Assembly: GCF_022179185.1 (NCBI RefSeq)
Contig: NZ_BPQJ01000016.1
Location: 62,001-126,000 of the forward strand
DNA from: Methylobacterium frigidaeris
GTDB lineage: Bacteria; Pseudomonadota; Alphaproteobacteria; Rhizobiales; Beijerinckiaceae
Direction: 5' to 3'
Length of the DNA stretch: 64,000 bases
The position numbers and the translations under genes were made by a program. This document shows, piece after piece, positions 1 to 10,508 of the stretch (position 1 is the stretch's first letter; each line of letters opens with the position of its first letter). The notes beneath the pieces are model-generated. The model worked only from the letters and a program-made list of their open reading frames with translations. It was not told the DNA's origin and did not search any database.

Positions 1-2286
1 CCCGCCCCGATGCTGGCCCTGACCTACGCACCCCTTCCGGAGACGGCGCTCCTGCCCGTGCCGCTGGAGCCCGAGGCCCCGGCCGCGCCGCTGCCGCTCA
101 TCGCTCTCGACACCGTGGTGGAGGCCGCGACCGAGGTCGTGCCGCCCGTCGAGTCCGCTCCCCCCGCGGCACCCCTGTCCGTCGAACCTCTCCCCGCTGC
201 CCCCCTTCCCGCTGCCCCTCTGGCCTTCGCGCCGGTGCCGTGGTCGTTCATCGCCACGGACGCGCTGCCGGTGACGCAGCCCGTGACGGCGGAGACCCCG
301 CCGGCCGTGACGCCCGTCGCAGCCGCCGAGGATCGGCCGATGGCGGAGCCGGTCGCCGAGCCGGCGTCTCCCGCCGCGCTACGGGGGACGCAGCCCTTCG
401 TCTACGTGCCGACCGGCCGCCTCAACGCGCAGCCGCCCGCCCCGACCCTGCCCTCCCCGCCGCGCCCGCCGCGCATCATCCTGCCGATTGCGACACAATC
501 GGCGCCGTCCGCCGCGCAGCCTGACGCCCCGGCCCCCGAGCCGGAGCCCGTCGCGACGGCGCCGACCTGGTCGCCCGCTACGGCGGAGATGCCGGTCGCG
601 GAGCCGCACGGCCTGGTCATCGGCACGGCGGGGCTCGATTGCGACCTCGGCCTCGATGCCGACGAGGATGGGGAGGACGAGGACGACATCCTGGCGCCCG
701 TCACCACCATTCCGCTGCGCCAGGCCGCGCGTGCGGTCGAGGCGCCCTACGAGCTGCCCTCGGTCGATCTTCTGGCCGAGCCGCGGGAATCGGACGGCAG
801 CAACCTCGATCCCGAGATGCTGGAGGACAATGCCCTCCAGCTGCAGCAGGTGATCCAGGATTTCGGCGTGCGCGGCGAGATCCTGGCGGTCCGCCCGGGT
901 CCGGTCGTGACGCTCTACGAGATGGAGCCGGCCCCCGGCACCAAGTCGAGCCGCGTCATCTCGCTCGCCGACGACATCGCCCGCTCGATGTCCGCCATCT
1001 CCGCCCGCGTCGCCGTCGTCCAGGGCCGCAACGCCATCGGCATCGAATTGCCGAACCTCAAGCGCGAGACGGTCTATCTGCGCGAGCTCCTGACCTCGCC
1101 GGTCTTCACCGAGACCAAGCAGAAGCTCGCGCTCTGCCTCGGCAAGAACATCGGCGGCGAGGCGATCATCGCCGACCTTGCCCGCATGCCCCACCTGCTG
1201 GTGGCCGGCACCACCGGCTCGGGCAAGTCGGTCGCCATCAACACCATGATCCTGTCGCTGCTCTACCGGATGAAGCCGGAAGAGTGCCGCCTGATCATGG
1301 TCGATCCCAAGATGCTCGAACTGTCGGTCTACGACGGCATCCCGCACCTGCTCTCGCCCGTCGTCACTGACCCGAAGAAGGCGGTCATCGCCCTCAAATG
1401 GGCGGTGCGCGAGATGGAGGAGCGCTACAAGAAGATGGCGCGCCTCGGCGTTCGCAACATCGACGGCTTCAACGCCCGGGTGGCGGAGGCGCGGGCGCGG
1501 GGCGAGGTCATCACCCGCACGGTTCAGACCGGCTTCGACCGCGAGACCGGCGAGGCGGTCTACGAGGACGAGGTCATGGATCTCTCCGCCCTGCCCTACA
1601 TCGTGATCGTGGTCGACGAGATGGCCGACCTGATGATGGTGGCGGGCAAGGACATCGAGGGGGCAATCCAGCGTCTCGCCCAGATGGCGCGCGCCGCCGG
1701 TCTTCATCTCATCATGGCGACGCAGCGTCCGTCGGTGGACGTGATCACCGGGACGATCAAGGCGAACTTCCCGACCCGGATCTCGTTCCAGGTGACCTCG
1801 AAGATCGACTCGCGGACGATCCTGGGCGAGATGGGCGCCGAGCAGCTGCTGGGCCAAGGCGACATGCTGTTCATGGCCGGCGGCGGGCGCACGACGCGGG
1901 TGCACGGCCCGTTCTGCTCGGACGACGAGGTCGAGCAGGTGGTGGCCCATCTCAAGCGCCAGGGCCGTCCCTCCTACCTCGACGCCGTCACGGCGGACGA
2001 GGAGGCCGAGGAGGCGGCCGCCGCCGCGCAGGACACCCCGGTCATGGACCAGGGCAGCTTCGGCGATCCGTCGGCCGACCTCTACGACCAGGCGGTGGCG
2101 GTGGTGCTGCGGGACAAGAAAGCCTCGACGAGCTACATCCAGCGCCGGCTGCAGATCGGCTACAACCGGGCGGCCTCGCTGATGGAACGGATGGAGCGCG
2201 AGGGCATCGTCGGCCCGGCCAACCACGCCGGCAAGCGCGAGATCCTGATCGAGCCCGCGCCCCAGCCCGGAGCTGAGGAGGCGTGA
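1..2286 (+). CDS. ftsK: DNA translocase FtsK, C-terminal part (5' end outside window)
   Basis: FtsK is the hexameric DNA pump that clears the chromosome terminus from the division septum and activates XerCD at dif. The reading frame is open to base 1 and the first Met is at base 10, so the usual N-terminal membrane domain probably lies upstream of the window. Counted from that Met, the first ~250 residues are a Pro/Ala-rich linker with acidic stretches. The motor domain then follows, with Walker A GTTGSGKS near residue 400 and Walker B IVIVVDEMADL near 530-540. The last ~65 residues, starting around SFGDPSADLYDQAV, match the gamma winged-helix domain that reads KOPS. Identification of the family is secure; the true start is not visible. 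LolA follows about 150 bp downstream on the same strand. Confidence 0.93.
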   Translation, partial: PAPMLALTYAPLPETALLPVPLEPEAPAAPLPLIALDTVVEAATEVVPPVESAPPAAPLSVEPLPAAPLPAAPLAFAPVPWSFIATDALPVTQPVTAETPPAVTPVAAAEDRPMAEPVAEPASPAALRGTQPFVYVPTGRLNAQPPAPTLPSPPRPPRIILPIATQSAPSAAQPDAPAPEPEPVATAPTWSPATAEMPVAEPHGLVIGTAGLDCDLGLDADEDGEDEDDILAPVTTIPLRQAARAVEAPYELPSVDLLAEPRESDGSNLDPEMLEDNALQLQQVIQDFGVRGEILAVRPGPVVTLYEMEPAPGTKSSRVISLADDIARSMSAISARVAVVQGRNAIGIELPNLKRETVYLRELLTSPVFTETKQKLALCLGKNIGGEAIIADLARMPHLLVAGTTGSGKSVAINTMILSLLYRMKPEECRLIMVDPKMLELSVYDGIPHLLSPVVTDPKKAVIALKWAVREMEERYKKMARLGVRNIDGFNARVAEARARGEVITRTVQTGFDRETGEAVYEDEVMDLSALPYIVIVVDEMADLMMVAGKDIEGAIQRLAQMARAAGLHLIMATQRPSVDVITGTIKANFPTRISFQVTSKIDSRTILGEMGAEQLLGQGDMLFMAGGGRTTRVHGPFCSDDEVEQVVAHLKRQGRPSYLDAVTADEEAEEAAAAAQDTPVMDQGSFGDPSADLYDQAVAVVLRDKKASTSYIQRRLQIGYNRAASLMERMEREGIVGPANHAGKREILIEPAPQPGAEEA

Positions 2287-2434
2287 GCCGCCCCGCCGTC
2301 GCATATTCGCCACAGGGGGCGGCTCTATGGCCGGACCGGCCCCCTGCGGCACACCAGCATCCCGGACAGGCGCGGCGTCGGCATGCCGGCGCGGCCCCGT
2401 CCCTCCCCGTTCGCCCACACGGAGAACCCTGCCG

Positions 2435-3376
2435 ATGAACGGCCGTCCCCGCTCCGGCCCGCTCCGCGCGGTGTCCCTCGGCGCCGCTCTCTCGGTCGCC
2501 GCCCTCCTGAGCGCGGCGCCCGCCGAGGCACAGGTGTCGTCGTTCCTCGACGGCCTGTTCGGCCGCAAGGACCCGGCGCCCGAGGCGCAGCCGGACCTCG
2601 CCCCGGCCGTTCCGGGCCAGGCTCCGGCGACCGGTCAGGCCCCCGGCTCCTCCGCCAAGGCGCCGTTGCCGCCGCGCCGGCCGGCTTCCCTCGGCGGGGC
2701 TAAGAATGCCGCGCCCGAGCCGGTCGAGACCGCCGCGGTGCCCGCCGCCGCGCCGGCCCAGCAGGTCGCCGCCGTCACCACGCCCTCGGCGGTCGACCCT
2801 GCCAATCCGGCCGCGGTGATCGAGCGCGCCAACGCCTATTTCAACGGCGTCACGACGCTGACCGGCAACTTCGTCCAGATCGGCGCCGACGGGCGCAAGA
2901 TCGGCGGCAAGCTCACCCTCGCCAAGCCCGGCCGCCTGCGCTTCGACTACGATCAGCCCTCCTCCCTCGAGGTGATCGCCGACGGCACCTCGGTGGCGGT
3001 GCGCGACCGCAAGCTGGCAACCCAGGACCTCTACTTCATCTCGCAGACGCCGCTGAAATTCCTGCTGCGCGACAAGATCGACCTCGCCCGCGACCTCACC
3101 GTCACCGACGTCGCGGCCGAACCCGGCGGCATCCGCATCGTGCTCGACGACCGCTCGACGCTGGGGGGCACCTCGCGCATCGCGCTCTACTTCGACGACG
3201 CGATGAAGACCTTGAGCCAATGGCGGATCACCGACCCGCAGGGCTACCAGACCACCGTGCTGCTCTCCAACCTCCAGCGCGGCCGCGCCGTCGACGGCAT
3301 GCTGTTCGTCATCAATTACGGCCGGGCGGTCGACAAGGAGCTCGAGGCCAAGATGCAGCAGGCCCGCCCCAACTGA
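2435..3376 (+). CDS. lolA: Outer-membrane lipoprotein carrier protein LolA
   Basis: LolA is the periplasmic chaperone that carries lipoproteins from LolCDE to the outer membrane. The ATG at 2435 was chosen because it gives a clean signal peptide (basic start, hydrophobic core AVSLGAALSVAALLSAAPAEAQ); the frame is open further upstream but that stretch codes no signal. A Pro/Ala-rich spacer of ~100 residues precedes the LolA fold, where motifs such as LTGNFVQIGADGRK, GRLRFDYDQP and DLYFISQTPLKFLL are seen. At 313 residues it is longer than E. coli LolA (about 200) because of that spacer. The ftsK-lolA-xth order on one strand suggests co-transcription. The family call is by recognition of the fold motifs. 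Confidence 0.87.
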   Translation: MNGRPRSGPLRAVSLGAALSVAALLSAAPAEAQVSSFLDGLFGRKDPAPEAQPDLAPAVPGQAPATGQAPGSSAKAPLPPRRPASLGGAKNAAPEPVETAAVPAAAPAQQVAAVTTPSAVDPANPAAVIERANAYFNGVTTLTGNFVQIGADGRKIGGKLTLAKPGRLRFDYDQPSSLEVIADGTSVAVRDRKLATQDLYFISQTPLKFLLRDKIDLARDLTVTDVAAEPGGIRIVLDDRSTLGGTSRIALYFDDAMKTLSQWRITDPQGYQTTVLLSNLQRGRAVDGMLFVINYGRAVDKELEAKMQQARPN

Positions 3377-3404
3377 TCCACTCCCGCCTTCGAGATCTCG
3401 ACCG

Positions 3405-4214
3405 TTGCGCCTCACCGTCAGCACCTGGAACATCAACTCGGTCCGCCTGCGCATCGACCTCGTGCGCCGCTTCCTCGACGAGGCGAAGCCCGACGTGCTC
3501 TGCTTGCAGGAGACCAAGTGCCCGGACGACCGCTTCCCGCTCAAGGAGCTGCAGGGCTTCGGCTACCCGCACGTCGTGTTCGCCGGGCAGAAGGGCTATA
3601 ACGGCGTCGCGATCCTCTCGCGCCTGCCGCTGGTCACCCGCGAGGTGATGAGCTTCTGCGAGCGCCAGGACGCGCGCCACATCTCGGCGGTGCTCGGGCC
3701 CGAGGCCGGGCGTGCGGCCGGCATCGCCATCCACGACTTCTACGTGCCCGCCGGCGGCGACGTGCCGGACGCCAAGCTCAACGACAAGTTCGCCCACAAG
3801 CTCTCCTTCATGGACGAGCTGCGCGCCTGGGGCGGCCGGCGCCCGTCCGGCCCGGCGATCCTCGTCGGCGACCTCAACGTGGCGCCGCTGGAGCACGACG
3901 TCTGGTCGCACAAGCAGCTCCTCGACGTGGTCAGCCACACTCCGATCGAGACCGAGCGTCTGGAGACCCTGCGCGGCGAGGCCGGCTGGATCGACACGAT
4001 GCGCCACCTGCGCCCGCCGCCGGAGAAGATCTACACTTGGTGGAGCTACCGCTCCCCCGACTGGGCCGCCGCCGACAAGGGCCGGCGCCTCGATCACATC
4101 TGGGTCACCCCGGACCTCGCCGGAACCGTGAAGTCGGTGACGGTGGCCCGGCATACGCGGGCGTGGGAGAAGCCGTCGGATCATGTGCCGGTGACGGTGG
4201 AGCTGGAGCTTTAG
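3405..4214 (+). CDS. xthA: Exodeoxyribonuclease III (AP endonuclease)
   Basis: Exonuclease III-type enzyme for base-excision repair: it cleaves 5' of abasic sites and removes 3' blocking groups. All endonuclease/exonuclease/phosphatase-family landmarks are present in order: N-terminal STWNINSVRLR, LCLQETK (metal-binding Glu), YNGVAILSR, GDLNVAPLEHDVW, RRLDHIWV and the C-terminal SDHVPV catalytic Asp-His. The length of 269 residues is typical. The start is a TTG at 3405, which puts the conserved RLTVSTWN right at the N-terminus; no better ATG exists nearby. It lies 28 bp after lolA and may be read from the same transcript. Confidence 0.93.
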   Translation: MRLTVSTWNINSVRLRIDLVRRFLDEAKPDVLCLQETKCPDDRFPLKELQGFGYPHVVFAGQKGYNGVAILSRLPLVTREVMSFCERQDARHISAVLGPEAGRAAGIAIHDFYVPAGGDVPDAKLNDKFAHKLSFMDELRAWGGRRPSGPAILVGDLNVAPLEHDVWSHKQLLDVVSHTPIETERLETLRGEAGWIDTMRHLRPPPEKIYTWWSYRSPDWAAADKGRRLDHIWVTPDLAGTVKSVTVARHTRAWEKPSDHVPVTVELEL

Positions 4215-4413
4215 GATCGAAGCGCGATCGGCTTGGGCAGCCAGATCTTCGTCCAGCCTCGTCGAAAAACCATTGCTGAGCTGCCGCGCCGACCACGACC
4301 TCGCTGCGCCGGTTCGCGGACGCGACAGGGGGGGGCGCCTCCGAATCGAGTTCGCCTTCGGACCTGAAGGCCGGAGAGGCGGAACGCCGCGCGCCGCCCC
4401 TCCTCACCCGTGC

Positions 4414-4956
4414 TTACCGATCCGCCTTCTCGCCCCTCAACTCCCGGGCGACGAACCCCTTCGTCACCGGCACGATCTGCTTGAACACCGCCTCGGCCAT
4501 GCGCTCCTCCTCCCGAAGCGAGAGGCGCAGGGTCTCGACGTCGCGGCCGTGCCCGGCCTCCTCGGCGAGCGCGATCAACGACGTGTAGGCAGCGATCTCG
4601 TAGGTCTCGACCGAGTAGTCGGTATAAAGGTTCTTCAGCACCTCGTCGCCCGTCACGCTGTGGACCAGAGCCGCGACGTTGCCCACCGTCTGGGTCACCA
4701 CGTCCTTCAGCAGCGAGCGGTCCTCGCCGTGGCCGTGCAGCAGGTCGGCGAGGCGGGTGACCTGCTGGTCGGTCTCGCTCTTGTGCAGCCGCAGCGCTTG
4801 GGTCAGTTCGGGATAGTTCTCGTAGCGCTCGATCTGGCGCTGGATCATCTGTGCCGCCTGCTTCTCCAGGGCGTGGGTGTTGCGCAGGGCGGTGACGTAG
4901 ATCGACTGCACGGTGTCATTGGTAGCCGTGCCAGTCCGGTCCGCGGTCGCGGTCAT
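4414..4956 (-). CDS. DUF892 (YciE/YciF-like) ferritin-like protein
   Basis: A 180-residue all-helical protein of the DUF892 family, ferritin-like diiron-type proteins often linked to stress. Visible landmarks are the repeated helical segments containing ALEKQAAQMIQRQIERYENYPEL, ETDQQVTRLADLLHGHGEDRSLLKD, a second helix pair with YSVETYEIAAYTSLIALAEEAGH, and C-terminal EEERMAEAVFKQIVPV. Glu and His residues in the second and fourth helices are placed as in the family metal site. It is monocistronic on the minus strand, between exonuclease III and rpsO; the 200 bp on its 3' side hold no gene I can support. The biochemical role of the family is not settled, so no function beyond the fold is claimed. 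Confidence 0.82.
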   Translation of the reverse strand: MTATADRTGTATNDTVQSIYVTALRNTHALEKQAAQMIQRQIERYENYPELTQALRLHKSETDQQVTRLADLLHGHGEDRSLLKDVVTQTVGNVAALVHSVTGDEVLKNLYTDYSVETYEIAAYTSLIALAEEAGHGRDVETLRLSLREEERMAEAVFKQIVPVTKGFVARELRGEKADR

Positions 4957-5124
4957 CGTGAACCTCTCGTGGGGCAGCGAATGGCGGACAAACTACTCGG
5001 GAGTACCCCGGGTTCGACCTCGGCCGTTCGCCGCCGGCCGGCGCGGGCGTGACGAAACCGCGCGCGGGGTAACCGGCCGATGGGGAGTGGCGGGGCCCGG
5101 CGGATTCGTGTAGAGGTGCGTCAC

Positions 5125-5151
5125 CCTCGCCCTCACACGGCGAGGTTTTTC
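5125..5151 (+). terminator. Hairpin plus T-run in the rpsO leader
   Basis: A perfect 7-bp GC stem (CCTCGCC / GGCGAGG) with a 7-base loop is followed at once by TTTTT. It points in the plus direction, but no plus-strand gene lies just upstream (the neighbour is on the minus strand). It could therefore end a short upstream transcript or act as an attenuator about 110 bp before rpsO. Confidence 0.55.
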
Positions 5152-5259
5152 GCCTTGGCAGACCGCGCTGGACGACATCCCGGCCCGGCCGAGCCCCGTG
5201 CGGAAGGCGGCCCTCGAGGTCGCGCATCCAAGAACCCGTACCACCTGAAAGGACACGCG

Positions 5260-5529
5260 ATGTCGATCACGGCGGAGCGCAAGACCGCGCTCATCAAGGA
5301 ACATGCCCGCGGCGGAGCCGACACCGGCTCGCCGGAGGTGCAGGTCGCGATCCTCACCGAGCGGATCCAGAACCTCACCGGGCACTTCAAGACCCACACC
5401 AAGGACAACCACTCGCGCCGCGGCCTGCTCAAGCTGGTGTCGCAGCGCCGGTCGCTCCTCGACTACCTGAAGCGCAAGGACGAGGCGCGCTACCGCGCCC
5501 TCATCGAGCGCCTTGGTATCCGCCGCTAA
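5260..5529 (+). CDS. rpsO: 30S ribosomal protein S15
   Basis: S15 binds 16S rRNA early in assembly of the small-subunit platform. The 89-residue length and the family core (DTGSPEVQVAILTERI, NLTGHFKTHTKDNHSRRGLL, LVSQRRSLLDYLK, RYRALIERLGIRR) are standard. The ATG at 5260 has a good ribosome-binding site (GAAAGGA) and begins at the conserved MSITAERK; the frame is open upstream but without homology. It precedes pnp, the widely conserved rpsO-pnp order. The usual upstream neighbour truB is absent here. Confidence 0.97.
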   Translation: MSITAERKTALIKEHARGGADTGSPEVQVAILTERIQNLTGHFKTHTKDNHSRRGLLKLVSQRRSLLDYLKRKDEARYRALIERLGIRR

Positions 5530-5540
5530 GGCGGGTCTCA

Positions 5541-5575
5541 CGCGGTTCGGGCACCGGTCCGGGCCGCGTTTTTGC
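5541..5575 (+). terminator. rpsO-pnp intergenic terminator hairpin
   Basis: The sequence from CGCGGTTCGG to CCGGGCCGCG forms a 12-bp stem that includes G-U pairs around a short loop, followed by TTTTT, 11 bases after the rpsO stop codon. In other bacteria this intergenic space holds a hairpin processed by RNase III, and PNPase autoregulates there. Here it looks like a terminator that could set the rpsO to pnp ratio. Confidence 0.65.
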
Positions 5576-5765
5576 AGGTGAGACGCCCTTCGACAGCGAA
5601 GGGGTGCTCACCCGTCCCGGGTGGGCCGGAATGGGTCCGGCCGCCCCACTCTCCGGGACCCGCGAGGAACGCGGGCCGCGACCGCCAGGGCAGGATCGCC
5701 GGTGGCTCGTCAACGAGCCCCTCGCCGTCTTGCGCTGGCGCCGCCCTCCCGGACCGCAGGAAGGC

Positions 5766-7946
<2,181 letters not shown>

Positions 7947-7999
7947 TCGGCTGACTACATCGGCGGGAGCCCGGACGGGTCCCCGCCGCCTTGAAGAGG

Positions 8000-8030
8000 A
8001 AAGCGCGGTCCTTCGGGGCCGCGCTTTTTT
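8000..8030 (+). terminator. pnp terminator
   Basis: A 9-bp stem AAAGCGCGG / CCGCGCTTT around a CTTCGG-type loop is followed by a run of T, 54 bases after the pnp stop. This is a classical intrinsic terminator, with A-tract and T-tract on either side so it could also work from the other strand. Confidence 0.85.
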
Positions 8031-8113
8031 CGTGCGGGAGCGTCCGCGCGCATCGGCGGATCGGGATGGCGAGCGTCGGTGGCGGATCGTGCGATTTGCT
8101 GTCATTCTCCTCG

Positions 8114-8425
8114 ATGCTCGGAAGGTACGTCGTCACGCCCGCCGTCACCATCCGCAACCTCCCCGATGAGGCTCATCGCGCTCTGAAGGTCCGTGCCGCC
8201 CAGCACGGGCGCGGCACGGAAGCCGAGATGCGCGACATCCTTGAGGCGGCGGGGCGCCAGACGCATCGCGTCAATCCCGGCACGTTGCTGTCCGCCATCG
8301 GCCGCGGGGCGGGCCTGACGGAAGCGGACATGGAGCCATTCGACCGTCTCCGGGACGGGACCTCAACCGGGCCGATGGGTTTCGAGTGCTCCCGCTCGAC
8401 ACTCACGTCTTATCCGAGCCGTTGA
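8114..8425 (+). CDS. FitA/StbC-like antitoxin (ribbon-helix-helix), probably read-through
   Basis: N-terminal VTIRNLPDEAHRALKVRAAQHGRGTEAEMRDILEAA is the ribbon-helix-helix DNA-binding motif of FitA/VapB-type antitoxins, which bind their own promoter and block the partner PIN toxin. The ATG at 8114 gives a short leader before the motif; the frame is open further upstream without homology. Family members are about 80-85 residues and usually end a few bases inside the toxin start. Here the frame runs 103 residues, through GPMGFE into CSRSTLTSYPSR, overlapping the toxin by 40 bp. The codon after GFE is TGC where a TGA would be expected, so the natural stop seems to have been lost. The pair is likely co-transcribed and autoregulated. 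Confidence 0.75.
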   Translation: MLGRYVVTPAVTIRNLPDEAHRALKVRAAQHGRGTEAEMRDILEAAGRQTHRVNPGTLLSAIGRGAGLTEADMEPFDRLRDGTSTGPMGFECSRSTLTSYPSR

Positions 8426-8805
8426 GGCCGGCCTCCGATCCGTGCGTGCTCGCCTGGATCGACGCCCAGGCGATCGAGACCCTCTACCTGCCGCCCATCA
8501 CCGTGGCCGAACTCCGGTTCGGCATCGCCGCCATGCCGCCGGACAAGCGGTGCGATCCGCTCCGCCGCCTGGAGGCGGAGGTGCTGCCTCTGTTCCAGGA
8601 CCGCGTCCTCGCTTTCGACCTGGAGGCCGCGCAGGCTATGCCGGTCTCATGGCGCGGAGCGAGGGAGGCCGGCCGCGGCGTCGCCATGGCGGATGGCTGC
8701 GTCGCCGCGACGGCCGCGTCGCGCGGCTTGATGGTCGCCACCCGCGACACGAGCCCTTTCGAAGCCGCCGGGTTGCGCACGCTCGATCCGTGGGCACCCC
8801 CGTGA
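8386..8805 (+). CDS. PIN-domain ribonuclease toxin (FitB/VapC type)
   Basis: A 139-residue PIN-domain protein, the RNase toxin partner of the preceding antitoxin. The family signature is plain: N-terminal PLDTHVLSEPLRP (first catalytic Asp), TVAELRFGIAAMP (conserved Glu), VAMADGCVAATAASRGLMVATRDTSPF with the later acidic residues, and the terminal GLRTLDPW. The start is a GTG at 8386 that overlaps the antitoxin frame, the usual coupling in such pairs. The His in LDTH replaces the commoner Asn of LDTN. The key acidic residues appear intact, so the toxin is probably functional; this is not tested. Confidence 0.85.
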   Translation: MLPLDTHVLSEPLRPASDPCVLAWIDAQAIETLYLPPITVAELRFGIAAMPPDKRCDPLRRLEAEVLPLFQDRVLAFDLEAAQAMPVSWRGAREAGRGVAMADGCVAATAASRGLMVATRDTSPFEAAGLRTLDPWAPP

Positions 8806-8893
8806 TGGCCGTCCGCCGCCTTCCCGCCCGTCCCCACCTCTGCTTCAAGGTCTATCGCGGGCTTCGCTGATTCGCCCGCCGGAGAGGCAGCGC

Positions 8894-9526
8894 ATGAGCG
8901 ACGATCTCGTCTTCTACACCCATCCGATGTCTCGCGGCCGCATCGTCCGCTGGATGCTGGAGGAGGTCGGAGCGCCCTATCGCACCGAGATCGTCGGCTA
9001 CGGCCCGACGATGAAGCAAGCGGCCTACCGGGCCATCAATCCGCTCGCCAAGGTGCCGGCCTTGACCCATCGCGGCATCACCGTGACCGAGACGGCGGCG
9101 ATCTGCGCCTACCTGGCCGATGCCTTTCCCGAAGTCGGCCTCGCCCCTGCGCCCGACAGTCCGGAGCGCGGCGCCTATTACCGCTGGCTGTTCTTCGCAG
9201 CCGGGCCGGTCGAGGCAGCGGTGACCAACAAGGCGCTCGGCGTCGAGGTATCGGAGGAGCGCCGCCGCATGGTCGGGTACGGCAGCATGGCGGAGGTGCT
9301 CGACGCGCTCGAAGGCGCGGTCTCGGGCCGCGACTACCTCGCTGGCGGACGCTTCACGGCCGCTGACCTCTATCTCGGCGCGCACCTGATGTGGGGGATG
9401 CAGTTCGGCGGCATCGAGCGGCGCCCGGCCTACGAGGCCTACGTCGCCCGCCTCGCCGACCGCCCGGCGGCCGTGCGTGCCCGGGAGATCGACGACCGGC
9501 TGATCGCCGAGACGCCGCATGGCTGA
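8894..9526 (+). CDS. Glutathione S-transferase family protein
   Basis: A 210-residue GST: an N-terminal thioredoxin fold (LVFYTHPMSRGRIVRWMLEEVG) with the cis-Pro glutathione-binding segment LAKVPALTHRGITVTETAAICAYLAD, then an all-alpha C-terminal domain containing the FTAADLYLGAHLMWGMQFG capping motif. Ser and Thr near the N-terminus could be the thiol-activating residue. Substrate is not predictable. The gene starts at an ATG with a GGAGA-type ribosome-binding site (CGGAGAGGCAGCGC). It stands alone between the toxin-antitoxin pair and a small membrane protein. Confidence 0.87.
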   Translation: MSDDLVFYTHPMSRGRIVRWMLEEVGAPYRTEIVGYGPTMKQAAYRAINPLAKVPALTHRGITVTETAAICAYLADAFPEVGLAPAPDSPERGAYYRWLFFAAGPVEAAVTNKALGVEVSEERRRMVGYGSMAEVLDALEGAVSGRDYLAGGRFTAADLYLGAHLMWGMQFGGIERRPAYEAYVARLADRPAAVRAREIDDRLIAETPHG

Positions 9527-9639
9527 GAAGAGGCGTTGCAGGGCTGAGGGCCGCCTCCGTCAGGGAACGTCCGGTCTCCGGCCGCGTTCGCACCGCGACG
9601 CAGCGGAATTCTTCCGCGACCGATCCTGACGGAGATCCC

Positions 9640-9882
9640 ATGGCCAGCGACCTCATCCACGACGTGTTCAGCGGCGAGCGCAACCTGACCACCAAGGAGC
9701 GGGCCATCTCGGTGGTGCTCGGCCTCGGGCTGGCCGCCGCGGCCGCGCAGCCTCGGCCGAACAAGTTCCTGAGCCTCGCGGCCCTGGTGGCCGGCTCGCT
9801 CCTGGCGATCCGCGGCGCCACCGGCCATTGCGCCGCCAAGTCGCTGATGAACAGCGGCTCCCACGAGCCGGCACGAATCTGA
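9640..9882 (+). CDS. DUF2892-like small membrane protein
   Basis: An 80-residue protein with the DUF2892 (YgaP-type transmembrane) pattern: a short N-terminal stretch NLTTKERAISVVLG, a first hydrophobic helix VVLGLGLAAAAAQ, a second helix LSLAALVAGSLLAIRGATGHC and a conserved Cys following it. The ATG at 9640 has GGAGA upstream. The family occurs alone or fused to rhodanese domains; no function can be read from the sequence. A palindromic hairpin follows immediately. Confidence 0.65.
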   Translation: MASDLIHDVFSGERNLTTKERAISVVLGLGLAAAAAQPRPNKFLSLAALVAGSLLAIRGATGHCAAKSLMNSGSHEPARI

Positions 9883-9891
9883 CGAAGCCTC

Positions 9892-9914
9892 GGGGCGCCC
9901 ACGGCGCCCCGTTC
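9892..9914 (+). terminator. Hairpin after the DUF2892 gene
   Basis: GGGGCGCC / GGCGCCCC inverted repeat with a short loop and a weak T-rich tail (GTTCTC), nine bases after the stop codon. Plausible weak intrinsic terminator. Confidence 0.5.
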
Positions 9915-9937
9915 TCGATGGAAGAGATCGACGCAAT

Positions 9938-9974
9938 GAAAAAGCCCGCGCCGGTATCCTGGCGCGGGCTTCGT
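9938..9974 (-). terminator. Terminator of the GlsB-like gene
   Basis: On the minus strand the stem GAAGCCCGCGCC / GGCGCGGGCTT ends in TTTTTC, about 50 bases beyond the stop codon of the downstream-facing minus-strand gene. Good intrinsic terminator form; the convergent plus gene may also use it. Confidence 0.7.
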
Positions 9975-10022
9975 CCTGCTGTGGGGAAGAACCGGCGGGA
10001 TCCCGCCGGTTTTCCGAATCCC

Positions 10023-10295
10023 TCAGAGGGCCGTGGAGCGGCGGCGGCCCTGGATGAAGCCGAAGATCGCCAGAACGATCACCGCGCCGATCACAGAGGC
10101 GATCAGGCCTGCACCCTCGTTCGGTGGGTACCAGCCGGTGACCTGGCCCAGGAACGTCGCCACGAAGGCGCCGACGATTCCGAGCAGGGTGGTCATGATG
10201 AAGCCGCTCGGCTCGTTGGCCGAGCCGGGCATGATGAACTTGGCGATGACACCGGCGACGAAGCCGATGATGATGGTCCACAGGATCGCAAGCAT
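10023..10295 (-). CDS. GlsB/YeaQ/YmgE family (transglycosylase-associated) membrane protein
   Basis: A 90-residue hydrophobic protein with three predicted membrane helices and the family pattern: N-terminal MLAILWTIIIGFVAGVIAKF, the loop PGSANEPSGFIMTTLLGIVGAFVATFLGQ and the final helix VIGAVIVLAIFGFI followed by RRR. Members are called transglycosylase-associated or stress-response proteins, but their biochemistry is unknown. The frame is open far upstream; the ATG at 10295 is chosen because the family begins exactly there. A terminator lies on its 3' side. Confidence 0.82.
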   Translation of the reverse strand: MLAILWTIIIGFVAGVIAKFIMPGSANEPSGFIMTTLLGIVGAFVATFLGQVTGWYPPNEGAGLIASVIGAVIVLAIFGFIQGRRRSTAL

Positions 10296-10508
10296 GAGGG
10301 CTGCCCTTCGGCTCCGCTTAACTGAAGAGCAAACGCACGGGCGGCGTCGTGGTTGCGCCGGGACGTGCGTGCCGTCGCCCGGACCTTTGCCGACAGATCC
10401 TGGCCAAGGTTCCTCGGAGGGCCCTTTACGCCGGCACGGGTTCGGCGGCACAAGGCGCCTGAGCGCCATTCCAGAGCCCTCCCGCTCAGAGCCCTCGAGG
10501 AGTTCCCG

